From assembly GCA_914767715.1 (NCBI GenBank), contig OU612068.1:5582001-5646000 (forward strand): 64,000 nt of DNA, read 5' to 3'. Both the position numbers and the translations under genes were made by a program. The notes beneath the pieces were generated by a model that made no database searches, was not told the DNA's origin, and worked only from the letters and a program-made list of their open reading frames with translations. Source of the stretch: Membranipora membranacea (taxonomy: Eukaryota; Bryozoa; Gymnolaemata; Cheilostomatida; Membraniporidae). Shown here piece after piece: positions 58,301-64,000 of this stretch; position 1 is the first letter of the stretch; every line of letters starts with the position of its first letter.

Positions 58301-61300
58301 ACACAAGCTGACAGCTTAAAATGTATTACTGTAAACGTTGTTGTCTTGTCACTAGCCTAACATTTCAATACTATCTGTACTAGTGCCAACACCTGCTAGG
58401 GAACTACCATCCAAGAGTGAGAGAGAAAAATGCCACAATTGCTTCCTGTACACCATATAATTGAGATGGCTGGGAATGATAAAGTTTAACATCAAGAGCT
58501 CCTTTGTAGACAGGTAATGAATGTATACCAGGTTTACAATAGATTTACCTTTGCCTCTCTCTACCCACATACCATAGCATTCAGAGCTAAATCCTTGATC
58601 AGAGCCATTCAATCTCAAAAATCCCAAGGAGCGTAGATTAAGACTATGTCAATAATCAGTATTAATACTGCATGCTTTGACACCAAGTATGTTTTCTAGC
58701 ATCAGTCAGCATATTTTCTGTAGTTCTGTGGAGAATATGGCCTCATTCGCATATCACTTTTCTCCACTTAGGCATGTAGGGCGATTAATACAAAGTAGAT
58801 CCTCGCTCAACTGGTGAGCGATGTTGTACTTTTTTATTAGTAGCAAAGTTTTGTGATAATTCTGCTAGCATAAGTTAGCTGATGTATTCTATTTATGCAG
58901 TTGCTGCCTACATTCTCAGATTGCACAAGATATAGCTTAGGGTAGGCCTACAGTACAACACAGAAGAGTTGAACATAGATATTTTGTCTGCTCATCATAC
59001 TCAATACTAAGAGTTTTCTGTGCTTTCAAAAATTGTGAGGAGGACAATTCGAATGGAATGCTTTCATTGTACGAGCTAACTTGCCTGGTCATCTAAATAC
59101 AAACTCATTGAATACAATGTCAATCCAATTATATAATATTGACTAGAACTGGGCTAGAACTGTAAAGGATTATACTATAACAATACAATAGCAATAATGA
59201 ATGTAGTTTATTTGGCAGGCAGGGTTAATTATACAATCATGTTGCTGGTTGGGTAATGATAATATGGGGCATGAAACTCAGTGTATGTCCTGAAAATCTG
59301 AGGTCTGTAGCTCAATAATTGCTTATTATGCCAGCTACAAAAGAAGCTTTCTCTAAAGCATCACAAATCAGTAAAATAATGTGTAGGCACATTTTCTTTT
59401 TAGCAGCAGCATGGCTTCGAATGGTCTGACACCACAAATTTTTATATCATTGGATTGCTCATCTTCTGAGGAACACAGTGGTTACTTTCTTTAGTAAACA
59501 AGGAAAATATCTATTAACATATCGAAAGCTTTATGGAAAACAGTTAAAAAATGATATAAATTGCTGCCCTGCTGCCGGCTTATGTATGCAATTATTCCAC
59601 TTTCATGGGGGCAAAGAAATTCACAGTTTTGAGTGTGTCCTGAAAATCTGAGGTCTGTAGCTAAATAATCGCTTATGCCAGCTACAAAAGAAGCTTTCTC
59701 TAAAGCATCACAAATCAGTAAAATAATGTGTAGGCACATTTTCTTTTGAGCAGCAGCATGGCTTCGAATGGTCTGACACCACAAATTTTTATATCATTGG
59801 ATTGCTCATCTTCTGAGGAACACAGTGGTTATTTTCTTGAGTAAACAAGGAAAATATCTACCAACATATCAAAAGCTTTATGGAAAACAGTTAAAAAATT
59901 ATATTAATTGCTGCCCTGCTGCCGGCTTATGTATGAAATTATTCCACTTTCATGGGGGGCAAAGAAATACACAGTTTGTGAGTGTGTCCTGAAAATCTGA
60001 GGTCTGTAGCTCAATATTTTCTTATGCCAGCTACAAAAGAAGCTTTTTCTAAAGCATCAAAAATCAGTAAAACAATGTGTAGCCAAATTATCTTTTGAGC
60101 AGCAGCATAACTTCTAAAGATCTGACAGCACAAATTTTTATATCATTGGATTCCTCATCTCCCGAGGAACATAGTGTTAATTTTTTTAGTAAAAAAGGAA
60201 AACATCTTCCAACATTTCGAGAGCTTTAGTGAAAACAGTTTGAAAATGATAAAATTGCTGCCCTGCTGCCGGCATATGTATGCAACTACTCCATTTTCAT
60301 GGCGGGTATTTTTGAGTGTCATCTGAAAATCTGAGGTCTGTAGCTCGACAACTTATTTTGTTTGCAACAAAAAAGGCTTCCTCTTTACAATCATTATGAT
60401 TTATAGCCATATTGAGAGTATAAAAAATTTGTCACCAACTCGAACCCAGAGCTCTGCGTTGACGAAATAGAGAATTATCCACTGAGCTACACAGACATGT
60501 TGTATCAAAATAAGAGTGTCTGCCTTAAATTTAGTGGAGCATGAATTCTGTATTACAATAATTACATAACATTACTGATGATGAATACACACACAATCAG
60601 CATATTTGTGCACAGCTAAATCATCACAAATCAATAAAATAATGTAGAAGCACATTTTCTTTTGAGCAGCAGCATGGCTTCAAATGGTCTGACACCACAA
60701 ATTTTTATATCATTGGATTGCTCATCTTCTGAGGAACATAGTGGTTATTTTCTTTAGTAAACAAGGAAAATATCTACCAACATATCGAAAGCTTTACGGA
60801 AAACGGTTAAAAAATGATATAAATTGCTGCCCTGCTGCCGGCTTATGTATGCAATTATTCCACTTTCATGGGGGGCAAAGAAATACACAGTTTGTGAGTG
60901 TGTCCTGAAAATTTGAGGTCTGTAGCTTGATAACTTTTTATGCCAGCCACAAAAGAAGTTTTTCGCTTTATAATTTATATGATTTTTGGCCTTTTCGACA
61001 TGTGGAGATAACTCGGGTTCACAAAATTACCTTATATGCCCTGAGTTCCCATTACACCTGTCAGTTGAGAAGAAAAGGCGGCATAGATCGATTCAAGTAA
61101 CTAATTCATAACCCCATATATTCCCAATTTTGGTTATAAACTTATTAGCCAGCTCCTCTTATGATTTCTTGGGAGTGGCAATCTTCTATTCCTAGGAGTG
61201 AAGCATAGCAAATATTTCATCAATCCCAATGTTAGATGATTGAAAAGTTTGGGCAAATAATATGTGAATGAATATTTTTCTATCAAATTACCTTGGGTTA

Positions 61301-62481
61301 CCTCCTCCGCATGGTCATGATGGCCGTGATCACCACTGGAGAAATCATGTGACAACTTGTGTATCAACAATTCTATCTCTTCTTCTCCAATAACAGCTAC
61401 AAAAACATCGTTGCGTTACCAAATATAAACCATGATGAAATAATGCACTCAAGTTGTTGATCCAGATTAGATGGGGAAATTCTTCTATTGGACAACTGTT
61501 GGAAGAATTTTGACTTTAGTTCCACACCCAAGGGTCATGCCAACAACCACAGATATGGAGTCAATTTTCTATCCCACTGAAATGTTAATACAATTTAAGA
61601 GGTTCACACATCCATCGCATTGTCTTATATTGATTAGATCTTGGTGTTATCCATTTCTAGCACTAGGACTAGATACATCATGTGATACTTTCCTAGAGCA
61701 ATACTATCTCCTCTTCTCAAACAACACAGATAGGAAAAATTGTCTTTGGCGATAACACATGTTATGATTAGATGATAACCTTCATTTCAATACAAAACAC
61801 TGACGCATTGCGTAGGTTGATAGTGCTGATGATTGGTGGCATAACTAGGGATGTACCTTAGTCAGGTAGCCATCCAAAACTGTAACCTTGTAACCAAGGA
61901 GTTAGAGACTCCTTGCTGTAACACACCATTTTTACATACATATCCTGTGTGTTTCCTTTGGATACCACAGATACTGAGAATATTACGTCCACTCGGGGAT
62001 TTTCCAATTTTCATTTCCACACTATTCAATAATCATGTGTTGCTAGTTCACAGGTACTAAGTGAAGGAAAACTCAATGAGCATGAAGCCTGAACAAAATC
62101 CTTAGGTCAATAAATTCATCGGACCGGAGTGTACAGAACAAAAAATAAACAAATAATACTTGTGTCAACATAACAACAAAGAAACCAAGAGTAAATAGGC
62201 ATACGACTTTTTCTTTAGAAAACCTAGAGTTAGTTCATATTTCCTGAACATTGAGTCAGAACAGAGCAGAAGGAGCTGCAGTAGAAGTATTTACCAGAAT
62301 CGGCAGCATTGAGTGATGCAAGAAGCGCTTGTTCACAGTTAAGAAGGAGCTTTTCTTCACGCGTCATGTTACATAACGTCGACATATCCAACAGTGCGTA
62401 GAGTTGGCACACTGATACATTGTTCCATTGTTCCAGTGTTGTTATATCTTTGGATTTCAAAGTCATGAAGTCACTAAAACA
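40335..62481 (-). CDS. SLC39A4/12-like: Gene D: ZIP4/ZIP12-like zinc transporter (LIV-1 subfamily), N-terminus off window
   Basis: Exons in order: 62481-62295, 61396-61292, 48256-47823, 47256-47154, 46876-46775, 46416-46220, 44940-44763, 44218-44049, 43274-43172, 42664-42609, 42200-42108, 41947-41716, 41456-41269 and 40472-40335 (TAG). Phases match throughout, giving 761 aa in the window. ZIP proteins move zinc and related metals into the cytosol. The signature is clear: eight hydrophobic segments, [13 protein letters not shown] in TM4 and [10 protein letters not shown] in TM5, which supply the binuclear metal site. The ectodomain ends with [13 protein letters not shown], the PAL-type motif of this subfamily. 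The closing segment (MLLIAVYEE) and the QNIGM text favour ZIP4/12 over ZIP6/10. His-rich stretches lie in the ectodomain, in the TM2-TM3 loop ([14 protein letters not shown]) and in the TM3-TM4 loop ([11 protein letters not shown]). The signal peptide is not in the window. The acceptor of exon 3 could instead be at 48238. Confidence 0.9.
45409..45526. repeat. 118-bp near-perfect palindrome
   Basis: AATTTCCTCTGTCAAAATAT at the left pairs with the RC at the right end (GAGCAGATATTTTGACAGAG). The arms are about 56 bases, with one mismatch that I can see and almost no loop. A partial second copy (45129-45200) repeats CTGTCAAAATATCTGCTC and GCAAGCGTTGTGTTTTTTTG. It lies in an intron of gene D. Confidence 0.85.
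47838..48220 (-). repeat. SLC39A4/12-like: Coding minisatellite for His/Asp repeats in gene D
   Basis: About six copies of a 54-base unit encode an 18-residue repeat of the form [18 protein letters not shown]. Neighbouring copies are nearly identical, with small changes (ASTQ or QTTQ). All copies stay in frame in one exon (47823-48256). Such a histidine-rich ectodomain is expected to bind zinc, as in related transporters. The long open frames on the opposite strand are mirror images of this repeat. Confidence 0.9.
48257..50224. other. Intron of gene D, repeat-bearing
   Basis: No exon was recognised on either strand. About 48880-48960 shares a repeat with 52035-52130 (GAGTAGACTAACTAAGAAGT, then CTAGCTAGTAACTGTTAG). 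A G-rich tract occurs near 49051. Confidence 0.5.
50225..51936 (+). CDS. Gene E: small four-exon gene nested in a gene D intron (119 aa)
   Basis: The exons are 50225-50311 (phase 0-0), 50366-50450 (0-1), 51103-51207 (1-1) and 51854-51936 (1-stop, TAG). They have donors GTAAGC, GTAATA and GTGAGT, and AG acceptors. The lengths total 360 nt, exactly 120 codons. The exon 2 acceptor is a NAGNAG site that could add or drop one Gln. The predicted protein begins [20 protein letters not shown], an amphipathic or weak membrane helix. It continues through [20 protein letters not shown] and [20 protein letters not shown] to a C-terminus with [17 protein letters not shown]. In-frame upstream sequence to an ATG at 50138 leaves the start uncertain. 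I do not recognise the family. The agreement of all phases is good support for a real gene, but no transcript evidence is available here. Confidence 0.5.
51996..52066. repeat. 71-bp perfect palindrome
   Basis: A 34-base arm (51996-52029) and its exact RC (52033-52066) flank a 3-base centre. Its right half continues into the repeat shared with 48880-48960. It lies 60 bases downstream of the stop of gene E. Confidence 0.85.
52138..52358. mobile_element. Second copy of the 19-bp TIR MITE, damaged
   Basis: It begins GTCTTTCAATTAGAAAGAGC and then follows the RC of 38511-38752 (TTTACTAAAGCAATTTATCA; AGACCCCTAGCAGGTATTGC). It breaks off near GATTGTGATTTTGG, so the far terminal repeat is lost. It lies next to the palindrome at 51996. 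Confidence 0.75.
52359..56478. other. Gene D intron, no supported gene
   Basis: It is AT-rich with a few poly-G/poly-C runs (near 53986 and 54585). A short copy of text from 50897 onward (AAGTGTTGTGTTATTTGTAA) recurs at 52363. Short open frames show no splice context or recognisable protein. Confidence 0.5.
56479..58637. mobile_element. TTAA-flanked 2.2-kb element with terminal inverted repeats
   Basis: TCTACGCTCCTTGGGATTTT at the left end is the RC of the right end. TTAA stands immediately outside each end (56475-56478 and 58638-58641), as piggyBac-type transposons leave. Similarity between the ends continues weakly inward (ATGGCT, GCTCTGAAT). No transposase frame was recognised, so it would be a non-autonomous copy. 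It lies in an intron of gene D. Confidence 0.6.
57719..57770. repeat. 52-bp hairpin, 21-bp arms
   Basis: CAAGAGCTGAGCCAGATACA faces its RC across a 10-base loop with one mismatch. It lies inside the TTAA-flanked element, so it is most likely part of that repeat. Confidence 0.65.
59262..60990. repeat. Tandem repeat with ~350-bp units
   Basis: The motif TGAAAATCTGAGGTCTGTAG starts at 59291, 59641, 59990 and 60324, with a variant at 60906, giving periods of 350, 349, 334 and 582. The long unit contains an inserted tRNA-like SINE. Units are about 85-95% alike by eye. No coding frame is conserved between units. It lies in the large intron of gene D. Confidence 0.88.
60435..60500 (-). mobile_element. 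tRNA-like SINE fragment inside the tandem repeat
   Basis: On the - strand it reads TGTAGCTCAGTGGATAATTC, then a B box (GGGTTCGAG). It interrupts the fourth unit of the 350-bp repeat. Loss of a full cloverleaf and the repeat setting argue against a working tRNA. Confidence 0.5.
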
Positions 62482-64000
62482 CTGAAAATGAAAAATCCAC
62501 TAATAGTTATAAATGATCATGATTATGAGATATTTGTTTTTTTCAAATACCAGCCACATACTTAAATAATTAGGAGGGGCCTTTTCCGCTGGCATCCTTT
62601 CACATTTTATATGGCTGTGAAGCTAGCCATCCGACACACTCCCGCTGTAACAACATTTGGCGATGACACATTAGAGCTAATCAAATACCATTACCGGTAT
62701 GTAACTTTTGAATGAATCAAATCATTTCATTCAGTTCAATCCTATTTATTCAGATTGAGTAATATCAGTATTTCCTGAGCCAGACTAAATGGATTGTAAG
62801 ATAAGGTCATCTAAGGACTTGGACAAAGACGAGACAACGCTAATTTGAAAATGGCAAATCTTGCATCAACCTACAACATTCAAAGATCAATATTTGACGC
62901 TCAATGCTCTTCATCTATAATCTTTGCCTAGAGATGGTTCTAGATTTACAGCTTGCTTACATAATGTGGATTTTATCACTGAACTTGAGCTTCTATCCAA
63001 GTCTTGATAAAATGAAGAGGCAGTCTGACTAATAAATATAAAGGTTTCCTTCCAAAAATCAAACTGCTATTATGTCACTTAGCATTTTTTATTAGTGTTG
63101 ATGACTAAATTATTGAGCTAATCCAACATTGATAAATTAAATGTTTCTGATTCAAGGTTTCTGCTAGTAGGCTAGTAGGCTAGTAGGCTCATAGCTACGA
63201 CAGAAACTTTCTTTCCTGCAATTCTCCCGTCTATTATTGATTATTGAACTTGATACTTCCTTCTTTTAATACTTTGCTGCAACAATAACTCAAGGATGAT
63301 GTGTATGTCTGCTGTGTCTGTACTAACTAGGGGAAGGGGGTCAATTACACCATAATCAAACTTCACATCTAAGTATGGGACTTTTCATATCAAATCATCA
63401 ACTTAATATTTGTTGCTCATTCCCAACTCCCCGTTCTGGTTAGCTATATATTCGTATCCTGGGTAAATTGACACATTTAATGGATTGTTCAGGGTCGATG
63501 GCCTAATTGGTAAACAAAAGTGATGACAGGGGGGGACAATTACTTTTTATTACAAACTCTTCCTAGTGAAACTAATGCAGTATTCGCCAAATCACAACTG
63601 ATTGTTTGTATAGTGTTAGTTTATAGGGCACACACTGCTCTTTTGCTTGTTGAGACGCCATGATAACAAAGTTCCAAGCTATTATTGAAATTTCTCCTTA
63701 CTTTGAAGGCTGGTTCCCAATCACAGTGGACGATCTCAAGGGTGTCACAACCCTTGCAAACCCCATGCAAACAGTCTTGCGATATTCTTTGGTTAACAAT
63801 ATTTCACACTTGCAGTCTTCCAGCAAGCTCACGATTGTGGTTCACATTTGATTGGAAAATTTAAAATATATCATAAAAGTTTTAGTCTGGTTGTAACATT
63901 TACAGCAAAAATCTGAGCACTAGGATCACAATCTATTGTTTGTAAGATTAGTCAGAGCCCCCTCCCCCCCCCCCAGACTTTTGCTCCCCCCTGGCCAGGG
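62482..64000. other. Right edge, upstream intron of gene D
   Basis: The preceding exon of gene D (ending in phase 0, carrying the signal peptide) should lie here or beyond the window. I found no convincing exon. C-rich text near 63960 (CCCAGACTTTTGCTCC) resembles stretches at 40940 and 46707 and is a low-complexity repeat. Confidence 0.4.

Overview
This is a eukaryotic (metazoan) window, about 37% GC by eye. Genes are split into many short exons with GT-AG introns, and the introns are full of tRNA-derived SINEs, foldback elements, a decayed LINE and satellites. The gene content is a multi-exon secreted Cys-rich/Pro-rich protein, a CCP (sushi) receptor and a ZIP zinc transporter. This fits an invertebrate, and a deuterostome such as an echinoderm, hemichordate or lancelet is my guess; the sequence alone does not prove the phylum. 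Nothing looks bacterial or viral.

Layout. (1) 1-4020 is a large inverted duplication. The TATA box and signal-peptide exon of gene A (3461 onward, + strand) are mirrored on the - strand at 524-638, so a divergent paralogue must run off the left edge. (2) Gene A, 3461-16810 (+), assembles from exons with matching phases into a 932-aa secreted protein. It has four copies of a four-exon, ten-cysteine module that I do not recognise. Two copies are separated by a tandem array of about 200-bp units, each carrying one tiny Pro/Phe/Arg-rich exon; two exons of that array are broken. (3) 18069-18427 holds a weak candidate exon pair. (4) Gene B, 20051-25467 (-), is a 12-exon, 314-aa protein with one membrane segment, charged coiled-coil-like helices and a tandemly duplicated exon. 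(5) Gene C, 28972-37771 (+), is a type I receptor: two unrecognised cysteine-containing modules, three CCP domains, a membrane helix and a Tyr-rich tail. Its signal-peptide exon was not found. (6) Gene D, 40335-62481 (-), is a ZIP4/ZIP12-like SLC39 transporter with 14 exons in the window. Its N-terminus lies off the right edge. Its histidine-rich ectodomain grew from a 54-bp coding minisatellite. (7) Gene E, 50225-51936 (+), is a small four-exon gene inside the 13-kb intron of gene D, on the opposite strand.

Genes A and C are both extracellular and could serve surface defence or extracellular matrix, but nothing here shows that they act together. Genes C and D converge tail to tail. All exon joins below are my own manual splice predictions, supported by splice sites, reading phase and open frames; none has been checked against transcripts.
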